Shown: positions 24,739 to 33,678, numbered from the stretch's first letter. The stretch: 64,000 bases of DNA from Lederbergia citrisecunda (GCF_018343695.1 NZ_JAGYPJ010000001.1:310001-374000), one strand, 5' to 3'. Numbers and translations: made by a program. Notes: generated from the letters alone by a model not told the origin.

Positions 24739-26067
24739 ATGACACAAGAATTGAAAATGGCGTTAATTAATAACTATGAGTTTGAAGAATTTATCGAAAG
24801 GTATCAACCATATGATTTGGCAGAAATGGTCATTGAACTAGAGTACGATGATCAAATCAACTTTTTCACAATAGCTCCATCTTCATTAGGTGCTGAAATT
24901 ATTGAATATCTGGAGCCGGAACTACAATATCGAATTATGGATCATTTGGATAGAGATCGTGCTATAGAATTACTGAATCACGTGTCGAGTGATAAAGTGG
25001 TGGATTTGCTCTTGGCCATCCATCCACACCAGACGAAAAGGTTAATGGAATATCTACCGGTTGATTATCGAGAAAAAATTAAAACGTTAATGACGTACGA
25101 AGCGGATACTGCAGGGAGCTTGGCGACAATCGATTACATTGGAGCAAGGAAATCATGGTCGATTGATTACACTTTAAGACATATTCGGAAAGTAGGTCAC
25201 GACGCCGAACTTGTTTCGTATATATACGTCATTGATACACATGGAAAATTGGCCGGAGTTGTATCACTGAAAGAAATTATTTTAGAAAAACCAGATACGA
25301 AATTAGAGGAGATTGTAACGGAAGAAGTCATTTCTGTAACAGTTGATATGCACCAAGAAGAGGTTGCAGAAATATTAGCAAAATATGATTTTGTTGCCAT
25401 TCCTGTCGTTACTAATGATTCCCGAATGATCGGTATTATTACAGTTGATGATTTGATTGACGTTATACACGAAGAAGCAACGGAAGACATTCAGAAATTA
25501 GGGGGAAGTCAACCGTTAGAAGAGCCTTATTTTAAGAACTCAGTATGGAGCGTTTTTAAAAAGCGGATTGGCTGGCTGCTCATTTTATTTGTAGCCGAAG
25601 CATATACCGGAAATGTATTAAGACATTATGAAGACACACTCAACGAAGTAATTGCTCTATCCTTTTTTATTCCATTATTAATTGGAACCGGTGGAAACTC
25701 TGGAACACAAACGGTTACGACATTAGTTCGTGCGATGGCTGTAGGTGAAGTGGAATTCAAAGATATTTTCAAAGTTGTACGTAAAGAGCTATCGACTGGT
25801 ATTCTTCTTGGAGCAGTAATGGGGTTAGTCGCATTTATCCGAGCACAAATCTTAGGTGTTGGCTTCGATATTGGTTCAGTAGTAGCCATTACAGCAATAT
25901 GTATCGTTATTTGGGCTTCTATTGTCGCGGCTGTTATGCCTTTGATTTTGCATAAATTAAAAATTGACCCTGCGGTTGTTTCTGGTCCATTTATTTCTAC
26001 ATTAGTAGATGGAACGGGATTAATTATTTATTTTACAATGGCGAAGCTTTTACTAAACTTAGCGTAA
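24739..26067 (+). CDS. mgtE: Magnesium transporter MgtE
   Basis: A 442-residue MgtE-family Mg2+ channel. The N domain (about 10-130) is helical; two CBS domains follow (about 130-255, including VISVTVDMHQEEVAEILAKYDFVAIPVV); then a long plug helix and five membrane helices (about 280-440) with GTGGNSGTQTVT and the final DPAVVSGPFISTLVDGTG. These match the Mg2+-sensing and pore parts of known MgtE. The ATG at 24739 follows GTGGGGG and matches the family start. Expression is probably controlled by the M-box and perhaps by the intervening structured ORF. Confidence 0.93.
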   Translation: MTQELKMALINNYEFEEFIERYQPYDLAEMVIELEYDDQINFFTIAPSSLGAEIIEYLEPELQYRIMDHLDRDRAIELLNHVSSDKVVDLLLAIHPHQTKRLMEYLPVDYREKIKTLMTYEADTAGSLATIDYIGARKSWSIDYTLRHIRKVGHDAELVSYIYVIDTHGKLAGVVSLKEIILEKPDTKLEEIVTEEVISVTVDMHQEEVAEILAKYDFVAIPVVTNDSRMIGIITVDDLIDVIHEEATEDIQKLGGSQPLEEPYFKNSVWSVFKKRIGWLLILFVAEAYTGNVLRHYEDTLNEVIALSFFIPLLIGTGGNSGTQTVTTLVRAMAVGEVEFKDIFKVVRKELSTGILLGAVMGLVAFIRAQILGVGFDIGSVVAITAICIVIWASIVAAVMPLILHKLKIDPAVVSGPFISTLVDGTGLIIYFTMAKLLLNLA

Positions 26068-26170
26068 AAGTTTTCGGACAAAAATTTGCAATATTTCCTA
26101 CTCCCATGTATATTTTATTAGGTTGAATAATATTGGTAGGAATACTAGGAATTATTTTAGGGGGATGGAA

Positions 26171-27013
26171 ATGCTTAAAAATAAAAGATTCTTATTTTCA
26201 CTAGTAGTAATTATTGCTATATTTTTCGTTTCAGCTTGTGGTGCTGGAGATAAAAATTCAGCTGTAGATAAAAACTCTTTGGAAGCTATTAAAGAAAGAG
26301 GAAAAATCATAGCTGGTACTTCCGGAACGCTATATCCTACATCTTATCATGAGCAAGGTACTGATGAACTTACTGGTTATGAAGTTGAAATTTTAAAAGA
26401 ACTTGCAAAGCGGTTGGATGTAGATATTGAGTTCAAGGAAATGGGTTTTGATGGTCTTTTAACATCCTTAAACAGTGGAGTAATTGATATTGCAGCAAAT
26501 GATATAGAAGTAACGGATGAAAGAAAAAAGAAAGTTTCCTTCTCAGATCCATATAAATTTTCATATGGTACAGCAATTGTCCGTAAAGACGATCTTTCTG
26601 GAATTAAATCGTTGGATGATTTAAAAGGAAAAAAATCTGCAGGTGCAGCTACTTCCATCTATATGCAGATTGCTCGTGAGCACGGTGCTGAAGAGGTCGT
26701 TTATGAGAATGCTACAAATGAGGTTTATCTTCGTGATGTTGCAGTTGGGAGAACGGATGTTATATTAAATGACTATTATTTACAAACATTAGCTCTTGCA
26801 GCATTTCCTGAACTAAATATTACGATTCACCCTGATATTAAATATCATCCAAATGATCAAGCGATTGTAGTGAAAAAAGATAATAATGATCTTTTAAATA
26901 AAGTAAATGAAGTATTGAAGGAAATGAAAGAAGACGGAACAATTACCGAGTTATCCAAGAAATTTTTCAATGAAGCGGATGTTTCCGTAAAACAAGATTT
27001 TGATTTTCAGTAA
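26171..27013 (+). CDS. Amino-acid ABC transporter substrate-binding lipoprotein
   Basis: A 280-residue family 3 solute-binding protein. A lipoprotein signal ends in VSAC; the domain opens LEAIKERGKIIAGTSGTLYP, with LTGYEVEILKELAKRL and the Arg/Asp ligand motifs expected for polar amino-acid binding (ERKKKVSFSDPY). The start at 26171 is chosen because GGGGG lies six bases upstream; an in-frame ATG at 26165 falls inside that spacing. The permease gene follows after 15 bp. The specific amino acid is not evident. Confidence 0.87.
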   Translation: MLKNKRFLFSLVVIIAIFFVSACGAGDKNSAVDKNSLEAIKERGKIIAGTSGTLYPTSYHEQGTDELTGYEVEILKELAKRLDVDIEFKEMGFDGLLTSLNSGVIDIAANDIEVTDERKKKVSFSDPYKFSYGTAIVRKDDLSGIKSLDDLKGKKSAGAATSIYMQIAREHGAEEVVYENATNEVYLRDVAVGRTDVILNDYYLQTLALAAFPELNITIHPDIKYHPNDQAIVVKKDNNDLLNKVNEVLKEMKEDGTITELSKKFFNEADVSVKQDFDFQ

Positions 27014-27028
27014 GTTGGAGGTTGAAAA

Positions 27029-27706
27029 ATGAGTAATATCCAATGGCAATACATTTTCGACCTTCCACTTGCCATTAAATCCTTTCCATATGTACTACAA
27101 GGAATTTGGTACACAATTCTCATTTCATTTGTTGGAATGGCTGTTGGATTACTGATAGGATTCTTTTTAGCTCTCGGGCGAATGTCCAAGCATTTGATTA
27201 TTAACTTGCCAGCTCGAATTTATATTTCTTTCATGAGAGGAACCCCGATGCTCGTATTTTTGTTTTTATTGTATTTCGGGCTCCCTATGGTAGGGATTGA
27301 GTTCAGCGCAATTACGTGTGCGTTGATTGGATTTAGTTTACATTCTGCGGCCTATATGGCTGAAATTAATCGTTCTGCTTTAACATCAGTTAATAAAGGG
27401 CAATGGGAAGCTTCTAAAGCTCTCGGCCTGTCTTATTGGCAAACAATGAGATTAGTTATTTTACCACAAGCGACGAGAATCGCTCTTCCACCATTATCAA
27501 ACGTATTATTAGATTTGATCAAGGCTTCATCCTTAGCGGCAATGATTACAGTTCCTGATCTCTTTAATCGTGCGAAAATTGTCGGGGGCAGGGAATTTGA
27601 TTATATGACGATGTATATTCTGGTCGCCTTTATATATTGGGGAATCTGCTCAATTGTTGAACTAGGTCAGTCCTATCTTGAAAAACGATATCGATATAGT
27701 GAATGA
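27029..27706 (+). CDS. Amino-acid ABC transporter permease (HisM family)
   Basis: A 225-residue integral membrane subunit with about five helices. The His/Glu/Gln/Arg permease start is visible (LPYVLQGIWYTILISF-like) and the ATPase-contact EAA loop reads EASKALGLSYWQTMRLVILP. It forms a pair with the binding protein at 26171. The usual third gene, the ATPase, is not present downstream; only a weak terminator and an unrelated DUF1992 gene follow. The ATPase is therefore shared or encoded elsewhere. Confidence 0.9.
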   Translation: MSNIQWQYIFDLPLAIKSFPYVLQGIWYTILISFVGMAVGLLIGFFLALGRMSKHLIINLPARIYISFMRGTPMLVFLFLLYFGLPMVGIEFSAITCALIGFSLHSAAYMAEINRSALTSVNKGQWEASKALGLSYWQTMRLVILPQATRIALPPLSNVLLDLIKASSLAAMITVPDLFNRAKIVGGREFDYMTMYILVAFIYWGICSIVELGQSYLEKRYRYSE

Positions 27707-27707
27707 A

Positions 27708-27733
27708 GGGAAGCTAATTGCTTCTCTTTTTTT
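27708..27733 (+). terminator. Weak terminator after the ABC permease gene
   Basis: A 5-bp stem GAAGC/GCTTC with a loop of TAATT, then TCTTTTTTT. The following 27734-27985 holds no gene that can be supported. Confidence 0.5.
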
Positions 27734-27985
27734 AGTTTTTGCTAACTTGTATGTCGATCTCCGCTTCTATCATATTAGTGATAAATTTAACAACTTTTTC
27801 ATTAGAGACCATATGGGAGAGTTGGGGAAACGCTTCAATGAAGAGGCCATTGAGAGAGTTTTGCTATTGTGAAAAAGATTATGGTCACATTAACGTACTT
27901 ATCGTAACTTCTTTGTCATTTTTATCTAGTAATTCCTTTTTCGCATAAATGTATAATGAAGGTATCGATAAAAGGAGGCGGTAAG

Positions 27986-28360
27986 ATGGATAAATTTGGA
28001 GGGTTATCGGAAGAACGAATTCGTAAGGCATATGAAGAAGGAGAGTTTGACAATCTCCCTGGACGAGGGAAACCACTACCAAAGGATTCATTGGCCGGTA
28101 TTCCGGATGAACTAAAAATGGCTTATAGATTGATGAAAAACGCAGGATATTCCCCTGATGAGATGGATGTAAAAAAAGAAATTATGACGATAGAGGATTT
28201 AATTCGTAAGACGGAAAATGATATGGAAAAAGAAGGTTTGAAACGGGAATTAAATGAAAAAATTCTCCAATATAATAGTTTACTTGCGAAAAAAAGAATT
28301 AAAACAAACTCGTCCGTTTTTAAGCAGTATGAGAGCAAAATTGAAAAAAAGTTTTTCTAA
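27986..28360 (+). CDS. DUF1992 (DnaJ-homologue subfamily C member 28-like) protein
   Basis: A 124-residue soluble protein. Its first 60 residues match DUF1992: RIRKAYEEGEFDNLPGRGKPLP, then IPDELKMAYRLMKNAGY. The rest is a helical, Lys/Glu-rich tail likely to be a coiled coil. The domain appears in eukaryotic DNAJC28 without any J-domain function implied, and its bacterial role is unknown. AAAGGAGGCGG gives a strong ribosome binding site for ATG 27986. A single gene before motAB. Confidence 0.85.
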   Translation: MDKFGGLSEERIRKAYEEGEFDNLPGRGKPLPKDSLAGIPDELKMAYRLMKNAGYSPDEMDVKKEIMTIEDLIRKTENDMEKEGLKRELNEKILQYNSLLAKKRIKTNSSVFKQYESKIEKKFF

Positions 28361-28435
28361 GTGAAAAGTGATTGAAATTTGCTTCTATCTGTCGATATAT
28401 AGAATAAGACATTTATAAAGTTTAGGGTGAAGCAT

Positions 28436-29236
28436 ATGGATAGAACATCGCTTATTGGATTAATTCTTGGAGTCGCAGCTGTAGGTGTGGGAATGGTGTT
28501 GAAAGGTGTAAGCTTTATGGCACTTATTAACCCAGCGGCTATACTTATCATCATTGTGGGGACAATGGCAAGCGTAGTTACCGCTTTTCCAACTTCAGAA
28601 ATAAAAAAAGTTCCCAAGCTTTTCGGGATTGTTTTTAAAGATAAACAGACTTTTAAAGCGAAAGACGTCATTATCGAATTTTCTGATCTTGCACAAATGG
28701 CTAGAAAAGAGGGCTTGCTTGCGTTAGAAGCTTCGATTGACGAAATTGAAGATCCATTTATGAAAAATGGTTTGAGTCTTGCAGTAGATGGTCATAGTGC
28801 GGATTACATTCGAGATGTATTAAATGAAGAAATTGATGCGATGGAAGAGCGTCACGCTGTTGGAGCTTCTATTTTTTCTCAAGCTGGTACTTATGCACCG
28901 ACGCTAGGAGTACTTGGGGCGGTTATTGGATTAATCTCTGCACTTGGAAATATGGACAATACAGATGAGCTTGGTAAAGCTATTTCAGCGGCATTTGTGG
29001 CCACGATGCTTGGAATTTTCACAGGATATGTTTGGTGGCATCCATTTGCCAATAAGTTAAAACGAAAATCACAAGAAGAAGTAAGAATTAAAGAAATGAT
29101 GGTTGAAGGAATTTTATCCATATTGGAAGGAGAAGCACCTCGAGTAATAGAGCAAAAATTGGCCTCTTACTTACCTGCCTCAGAACGAAAAGAAATTTTT
29201 GAGGAAAGTGGTGAAAGCCAAAATGTCCAGGCGTAG
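28436..29236 (+). CDS. motA: Flagellar motor stator protein MotA
   Basis: A 266-residue stator subunit starting MDRTSLIGLILGVAAVGVGM, closely matching B. subtilis MotA. Four membrane segments are seen: about 5-22, 33-50, 147-170 and 183-203. A large cytoplasmic loop contains KEGLLALEASIDEI. The proton-path segment AGTYAPTLGVLGAVIGLI is conserved. With MotB it forms the ion-driven torque unit. The ATG at 28436 is preferred over the upstream GTG. motB starts 14 bp inside its end, implying translational coupling. Confidence 0.94.
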   Translation: MDRTSLIGLILGVAAVGVGMVLKGVSFMALINPAAILIIIVGTMASVVTAFPTSEIKKVPKLFGIVFKDKQTFKAKDVIIEFSDLAQMARKEGLLALEASIDEIEDPFMKNGLSLAVDGHSADYIRDVLNEEIDAMEERHAVGASIFSQAGTYAPTLGVLGAVIGLISALGNMDNTDELGKAISAAFVATMLGIFTGYVWWHPFANKLKRKSQEEVRIKEMMVEGILSILEGEAPRVIEQKLASYLPASERKEIFEESGESQNVQA

Positions 29237-30023
29237 AAGAGAAAAAAAAGAAGGCCATCATACAGATGAATCTTGGCTTCTCCCATATGCGGATTTACTG
29301 ACCTTGCTCTTGGCGTTATTCATCGTTCTTTTTTCCGCCAGTTCTGTTGATGCACAAAAGTTCCAAAAGCTATCCCAGGTTTTTAACGGAATTTTCATTG
29401 GCGGGACAGGTCCAATGGATTTTCAACAGCCAATCGAAACTGATGACCATAGTAAAGACCATCCAGAACCTTTAGATGGGGAAAAAGAAGAACAAGAAGA
29501 AATGGATGAGCCTCATAAAGGGGACGAAATTGTTCTGGATATAGAAGAACAGAAGGAGCTAGAAGCGATTCAGTCGAAGATCAATGCATATATTCAAAAA
29601 AATGACTTTAATAATAAATTTGATACTTCGTTGACAACTGAGGGGCTTTTACTGACGATTCGCGACAATGTTCTCTTTCAATCCGGAAAAGCGGAAGTAA
29701 GAGAAGAAGACAAAAAAACGGCAAAAGAATTAGCGGTTTTACTCGAAATGGATCCTCCTAGGAATATTATTATTAGTGGTCATACTGATAATGTACCGAT
29801 TGGAAATGCCCACTTTCAATCAAATTGGGAACTTAGTGTCATGAGAGCAGTTAATTTCATGAAGGTTTTACTAGAAGACGAGAAACTTGATCCGAAATGG
29901 TTTAGTGCAAAAGGCTACGGTGAATTTCAGCCAATAGGAGATAATAAATCCGAGGTAGGAAGAGCTAAAAACCGAAGAGTTGAAGTTTTAATATTGCCTC
30001 GAATAAAAAACGAGGAAAAATGA
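29223..30023 (+). CDS. motB: Flagellar motor stator protein MotB
   Basis: A 266-residue protein with a basic N-terminus, one membrane helix holding the essential ion-binding Asp (WLLPYADLLTLLLALFIVLF), an acidic linker (about 80-120) and a C-terminal OmpA-like peptidoglycan-binding domain (about 155-262) with IISGHTDNVPIGN and SAKGYGEFQPI. The linker is richer in Glu and Asp than in B. subtilis. H+ rather than Na+ coupling is assumed from similarity to MotB, not proven. A strong terminator follows. Confidence 0.94.
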   Translation: MSRRRREKKEGHHTDESWLLPYADLLTLLLALFIVLFSASSVDAQKFQKLSQVFNGIFIGGTGPMDFQQPIETDDHSKDHPEPLDGEKEEQEEMDEPHKGDEIVLDIEEQKELEAIQSKINAYIQKNDFNNKFDTSLTTEGLLLTIRDNVLFQSGKAEVREEDKKTAKELAVLLEMDPPRNIIISGHTDNVPIGNAHFQSNWELSVMRAVNFMKVLLEDEKLDPKWFSAKGYGEFQPIGDNKSEVGRAKNRRVEVLILPRIKNEEK

Positions 30024-30026
30024 TAG

Positions 30027-30069
30027 AAATCGAGGATATAATCAAAATGATTGTATCCTCGATTTTTTT
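30027..30069 (+). terminator. Rho-independent terminator of motAB
   Basis: AAATCGAGGATA pairs with TATCCTCGATTT around an AT-rich loop, followed by a T run, directly after motB. Confidence 0.92.
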
Positions 30070-30097
30070 GAAAAAGGAATGCTATGTATTAATTAGG

Positions 30098-30245
30098 TGT
30101 TTCGCTATCCAGCGCGAGCATAGTAGCAAGCTTTTTGTCTTTGTCCTTAATACAAGTCGAACATCTCTACCCATTTAGGATGGCTATGATTCCTTTATCC
30201 TAGGACATTAGGTCGAAAAAGGAACGGTTCGAGCTAGGCTCTCCC
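30098..30245 (+). repeat. Dispersed palindromic repeat, copy B (degenerate)
   Basis: Aligns loosely with copy A: TCCAGCGCGAGCATAGTAGC for the 5' end, TTTGTCTTTGTCCTTAATAC and AAGTCGAACATC in the middle, and TTCCTTTATCCTAG later. It is diverged and its 3' end is not clear. It fills most of the gap between motAB and the flavodoxin gene. Confidence 0.55.
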
Positions 30246-30316
30246 GACTATTCTAATATGTCATTATTTCTTGGGAAATAACTTGTTTATATCAAATAAT
30301 GTCGAATTTGTACTTT

Positions 30317-30769
30317 TTAGCTATTATTCAGCATTAATTCTGCGAATTTTCTACCAAATTCTTGACATTGATTTAGCTCTTCATCATCAGGATAGAGGTC
30401 AATTACTAGATTAGGAAGAAGGACATCAGCACCTAATGATGTTATTTTGTCTGTGAAAAAACGTAAAGCTGCACCATAAGTAGATCCATAGTATGAATCT
30501 CCTGACCCAAAAACAGCAGCCTGTTTCCTAGATAAATCAACATGATCTAGCTCCTCAAAAAAATCCATAAATTCATCGGGAACTTCTCCTTCCCACGTAT
30601 ACGTACCGATTAAAAAACCATCATAATCGAGTAAATCAGTTGGAAGAGAGTCGAAAGCTTGTTTAACTGTAACATCTATATTCATTTGCTCCAACCCTTT
30701 TATTACTTCTCCTGCAAGCATTTCAGTGTTTCCGGTCATGCTTGTATATATTAATATTATTTTTGTCAT
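30317..30769 (-). CDS. Flavodoxin
   Basis: A 150-residue short-chain flavodoxin, an FMN-binding electron carrier. The phosphate loop is TSMTGNTE (about 8-15), the FMN aromatic loop GTYTWEGEVPDEF (about 55-67), and the second FMN loop GSGDSYYG (about 88-95). It resembles B. subtilis YkuN/YkuP, which replace ferredoxin under iron limitation. The start is taken at ATG 30769, since MTKIILIYTSMTGNTE is the family opening; the longer reading begins at a GTG within the likely ribosome binding site. No iron-box (Fur) sequence was recognised upstream. Confidence 0.9.
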   Translation of the reverse strand: MTKIILIYTSMTGNTEMLAGEVIKGLEQMNIDVTVKQAFDSLPTDLLDYDGFLIGTYTWEGEVPDEFMDFFEELDHVDLSRKQAAVFGSGDSYYGSTYGAALRFFTDKITSLGADVLLPNLVIDLYPDDEELNQCQEFGRKFAELMLNNS

Positions 30770-30885
30770 GATTACCACTCTTTCAATATGCTCCTACATT
30801 ATTTTATCAAAAATACGCTTAAATAATTATCACAATCATGTGAAGGCGTACTCGGAAGATGGATATATCATGAGTTTTACATATT

Positions 30886-30914
30886 TTGACACAAAAACTT
30901 TTAAATTATGTTAA
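30886..30914 (+). promoter_or_regulatory. Candidate promoter of the acyltransferase/aminotransferase pair
   Basis: A perfect -35 TTGACA (30886-30891) lies about 60 bp before the PlsY-like start. The -10 is less clear: TGTTAA after 17 bases is weak. Confidence 0.35.
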
Positions 30915-30952
30915 TATTATTTAAAAATAACCAATTTAGAAAAGGAAGTATA

Positions 30953-31531
30953 ATGAAAGAGATTGTATTGCTTTTAGGAGCTTACTTACTAGGAAACATT
31001 TTAACTGGTTATGTTTTAGCAACGTTTTTTTATCACAAAAATATTCACAATGAAGGGAGTGGGAATATAGGGGCTCGAAATGCGGGCAGAATTTTTGGTA
31101 AAAAAGCTTTTGTTATCACATTTTTCGGTGATGCCGGCAAAGGGGCCATCGTAGTCTTGATTGCGAAGTGGCTAGAGTTCAGTATAGACATTCAAATACT
31201 TGCTTTATTTTTTGTTGTTCTCGGGCATATATTTCCAATATTATTTCATTTCAAGGGTGGAAAAGGTATGTCGACTTTTATAGGTGGGATATTAGCTTTT
31301 CATCCATTATTGTTTTCTGCTTTTGCAGCTGTCTTTATATTATTTTATATCATATTAAAAAGTTTAACTTTAGCCGGTATGGCTGCCGTAGCTTTATTGC
31401 CAACTATTATGTATTTCTTTCAGTTTGACCTGTATCCGATTCTTTTTTGTATTTTACTTTCTGCCACGGTAATATTTGCACATCGGCAAAATATTAGAGA
31501 TAAAATTTTCAGTGAAAGGAAAATCAGCTGA
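30953..31531 (+). CDS. PlsY-like acyl-phosphate:glycerol-3-phosphate acyltransferase paralogue
   Basis: A 192-residue membrane protein of the PlsY family, which transfers acyl groups from acyl-phosphate to glycerol-3-phosphate. All three conserved loops are recognisable: GSGNIGARNAGRIFG (about 36-50), GDAGKGA (about 61-67) and GHIFPILFHFKGGKGMST (about 90-107). Five to seven hydrophobic helices surround them. The start at 30953 follows AAAAGGAAG. The stop overlaps the next start by one base, so translation is coupled to the GNAT-aminotransferase fusion. That context suggests a specialised paralogue rather than the housekeeping PlsY; the actual acceptor is unknown. Confidence 0.85.
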   Translation: MKEIVLLLGAYLLGNILTGYVLATFFYHKNIHNEGSGNIGARNAGRIFGKKAFVITFFGDAGKGAIVVLIAKWLEFSIDIQILALFFVVLGHIFPILFHFKGGKGMSTFIGGILAFHPLLFSAFAAVFILFYIILKSLTLAGMAAVALLPTIMYFFQFDLYPILFCILLSATVIFAHRQNIRDKIFSERKIS

Positions 31532-33123
31532 TGAGCTTGATTTATAAAATTGCTACTAAACCATCGGAATTTGAACAAATTTTAAAACTGAATTATCGTA
31601 CGTTTGTAGAAGAAATTCCTCAACATGAAGTAAATAATTCAGGCACTTTGATAGATAAATTTCACGATGAAAATACATATATCATCTGTATGAAAGAAGA
31701 ACAAGTGATTGGTATGATTTGTGTACGAAGTAATAGGCCGTTTTCATTAGACGGGAAAATCGGCGAAGTCGAGAAGCATTTACCTGTAGTTGTTGAAAAC
31801 CCTTGTGAAATTAGACTTTTAGCCGTAAACCCCGAATATCGAAATGGCAGAGCTTTTTTAGGCTTGGCACAAGCGTTAATTCGCTATTGCCTAAAGTTGG
31901 GATATGATGCAGCACTAATATCGGGAACTACACGTGAACAAAAATTATATGGTCAAATGGGATTCCAGCCATTTGCTTATTTAACGGGAGACGAAAATGC
32001 AGCCTTCCAACCTATGTATCTTACAAAAGCAACTTTTGATGAAGGAATTGCAGGTAGAATATTAAAGGATCAGGTCAATTTTTTACCTGGACCTGCAACA
32101 ATATCAGAATCTGTAAAAACAGCACTTGCTGCATCTCCGTATTCACATAGATCAAAAGGTTTTGAAACTCTTCTTCACGTTGTCCAAAAGAAATTAACAA
32201 CACTGGCAAATGCAAAGTATGTTCAAATTTTACATGGAACTGGTACTTTGGCTAATGATGTAGTAGCTGGACAATTATCATTGTTGCCTGGAAAAGGGTT
32301 AATTTTGGTTAATGGAGAGTTTGGAGAGAGGCTTGTCAATCACGCAGAACGATTTGACCTTGATTTCGAAGTGATAGCAACAGCATGGGGCTCTCCATTT
32401 CAAGAAGAGCACATCACAGAAGCTATGAGCAACGGAACGTATAACTGGTTATGGGCAGTTCACTGTGAAACTTCAACCGGAGTATTAAATGATATCGATA
32501 TGCTTAAAAACATTTGTCAGTCCTACAATGTACAGCTGTCCCTTGATTGTATCAGTTCGTTAGGTGCGGTTCCGCTTAATTTGGATGGGGTTTTATTTGC
32601 CTCAGGAGTGAGTGGAAAAGCATTGGCGAGTTATTCAGGGTTATCTTTTGTTTTTCACAATGTTGAGGTGAACCCAAATAAAAGTATTCCTCGGTATTTA
32701 GATCTTGGTGCATACTCGGCAGCAGGTAGTATTCCTTATTCTCAATCTTCGAATCTAGTAACTGCACTCGCCGAAGCATTAAAAAGATATGATTTCCGGG
32801 ATGAAGAGTATGAAATCATTAACAAACGATATCATACCATTCGAAATGGTGTGGAAGAAGCAGGGTTAACCATATTATCTGATACAAGAAATTCAGCGAG
32901 CACCATTATGACAGTATTACTTCCTGAAGAAATTAATGCAAAAGAACTTGGGGATAATTTATATTTGAATGGATACAACTTTCATTATGAAAGTTCGTAT
33001 TTAAACGAAAGAAATTGGATGCAAATTTCTTGCATCAATGATGTAGAAGAAAAGGACATTAGAAAGATGCTCGCAATTCTTAGAGGTCTTTGCAACGCTG
33101 ATCGGGAACCTTCTGTAACTTGA
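31531..33123 (+). CDS. GNAT N-acyltransferase fused to a class V PLP-dependent aminotransferase
   Basis: A 530-residue two-domain protein. Residues 1-175 form a GNAT-type domain resembling FeeM/LuxI-like N-acyl-amino-acid synthases: NYRTFVEEIPQH, LIDKFHDENTYIICM, EIRLLAVNPEYRNGRAFLG and YGQMGFQPF. Residues about 180-525 form a class V aminotransferase: NFLPGPATI, LHGTGTLAND, HCETSTGVLND, SLDCISSLGA (Asp 339) and SGKAL with the predicted PLP Lys 363. Both catalytic cores look intact. The fusion and coupling to a PlsY-like enzyme suggest that an amine made or used by one domain is acylated by another. Substrates are inferred only. Confidence 0.85.
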   Translation: MSLIYKIATKPSEFEQILKLNYRTFVEEIPQHEVNNSGTLIDKFHDENTYIICMKEEQVIGMICVRSNRPFSLDGKIGEVEKHLPVVVENPCEIRLLAVNPEYRNGRAFLGLAQALIRYCLKLGYDAALISGTTREQKLYGQMGFQPFAYLTGDENAAFQPMYLTKATFDEGIAGRILKDQVNFLPGPATISESVKTALAASPYSHRSKGFETLLHVVQKKLTTLANAKYVQILHGTGTLANDVVAGQLSLLPGKGLILVNGEFGERLVNHAERFDLDFEVIATAWGSPFQEEHITEAMSNGTYNWLWAVHCETSTGVLNDIDMLKNICQSYNVQLSLDCISSLGAVPLNLDGVLFASGVSGKALASYSGLSFVFHNVEVNPNKSIPRYLDLGAYSAAGSIPYSQSSNLVTALAEALKRYDFRDEEYEIINKRYHTIRNGVEEAGLTILSDTRNSASTIMTVLLPEEINAKELGDNLYLNGYNFHYESSYLNERNWMQISCINDVEEKDIRKMLAILRGLCNADREPSVT

Positions 33124-33132
33124 TAAATTAAC

Positions 33133-33168
33133 GAACTGCACCTCAAGTGTGAGGTGCAGTTCATTTTT
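33133..33168. terminator. Bidirectional terminator after the aminotransferase gene
   Basis: GAACTGCACCTC (33133-33144) pairs with GAGGTGCAGTTC (33151-33162) around AAGTGT, followed by ATTTTTAT. It serves the converging yfkK gene too. Confidence 0.92.
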
Positions 33169-33171
33169 ATA

Positions 33172-33396
33172 TTACGCTTTTCTTAGTCGACCAAGTTCTT
33201 CCGCCAGAGCTTGCATTTCACTTGGACTAAAATGGTCTTTTTTCATGACCATTTCATAGATTTCATGTAATTCCTCGTACATTTCGGAATCCATGCTTTC
33301 CGATCTTATTGCCCCTATATTAACCATCCTCATCTTCGTCACAATTTCATTGACCATAAATTCAATATTTTCAGGTGTGTTTTTGGATAAATCCAT
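33172..33396 (-). CDS. yfkK: DUF1128-family protein YfkK
   Basis: A 74-residue soluble helical protein beginning MDLSKNTPENIEFMVNEIV, the DUF1128 signature; the ending SPSEMQALAEELGRLR is also typical. Function unknown. The start at 33396 rather than 33423 follows homology and an AGAGGA about ten bases upstream. In B. subtilis yfkK sits close to yfkH, chaA and yfkD, as here, so the neighbourhood supports the name. Confidence 0.85.
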   Translation of the reverse strand: MDLSKNTPENIEFMVNEIVTKMRMVNIGAIRSESMDSEMYEELHEIYEMVMKKDHFSPSEMQALAEELGRLRKA

Positions 33397-33463
33397 ATCA
33401 TTTCCATCCTCTCTGTCATCCATAATTACTATACTTTCATGATGCTAGGTCAATGTCAATAAT

Positions 33464-33590
33464 AAAAACGCAAGTGCCTTGCCTGTCTACTTACAAGCTC
33501 AATAATGTGGGTCATTCGACGTTGTAACAAGATGTGGCGCTTTTAGTCGATGTTCTTTATTAGGACCTCGACTGAGATTGGAAAAATAGG
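33464..33590 (-). repeat. Dispersed palindromic repeat, copy C (3' part, reversed)
   Basis: On the minus strand it contains CTCAGTCGAGGTCC, GCGCCACATCTTG and the end AGGCAAGGCACTTGCGTTTTT, aligning with the 3' half of copies A and E. The 5' end typical of the family is missing. No gene is present between yfkK and the symporter apart from this. Confidence 0.65.
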
Positions 33591-33678
33591 AAGGTTTCAA
33601 AAATACGTACTTGAAAAAAATTAAATATCACTTTTGAAAAAAATACCTTTCCTATGAAAAAGGAAATGTGTAAAGCTA

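Noticed and set aside
27733-27985. Small frames between the ABC permease and DUF1992 genes
   Set aside because: No ribosome binding site and no recognisable family.
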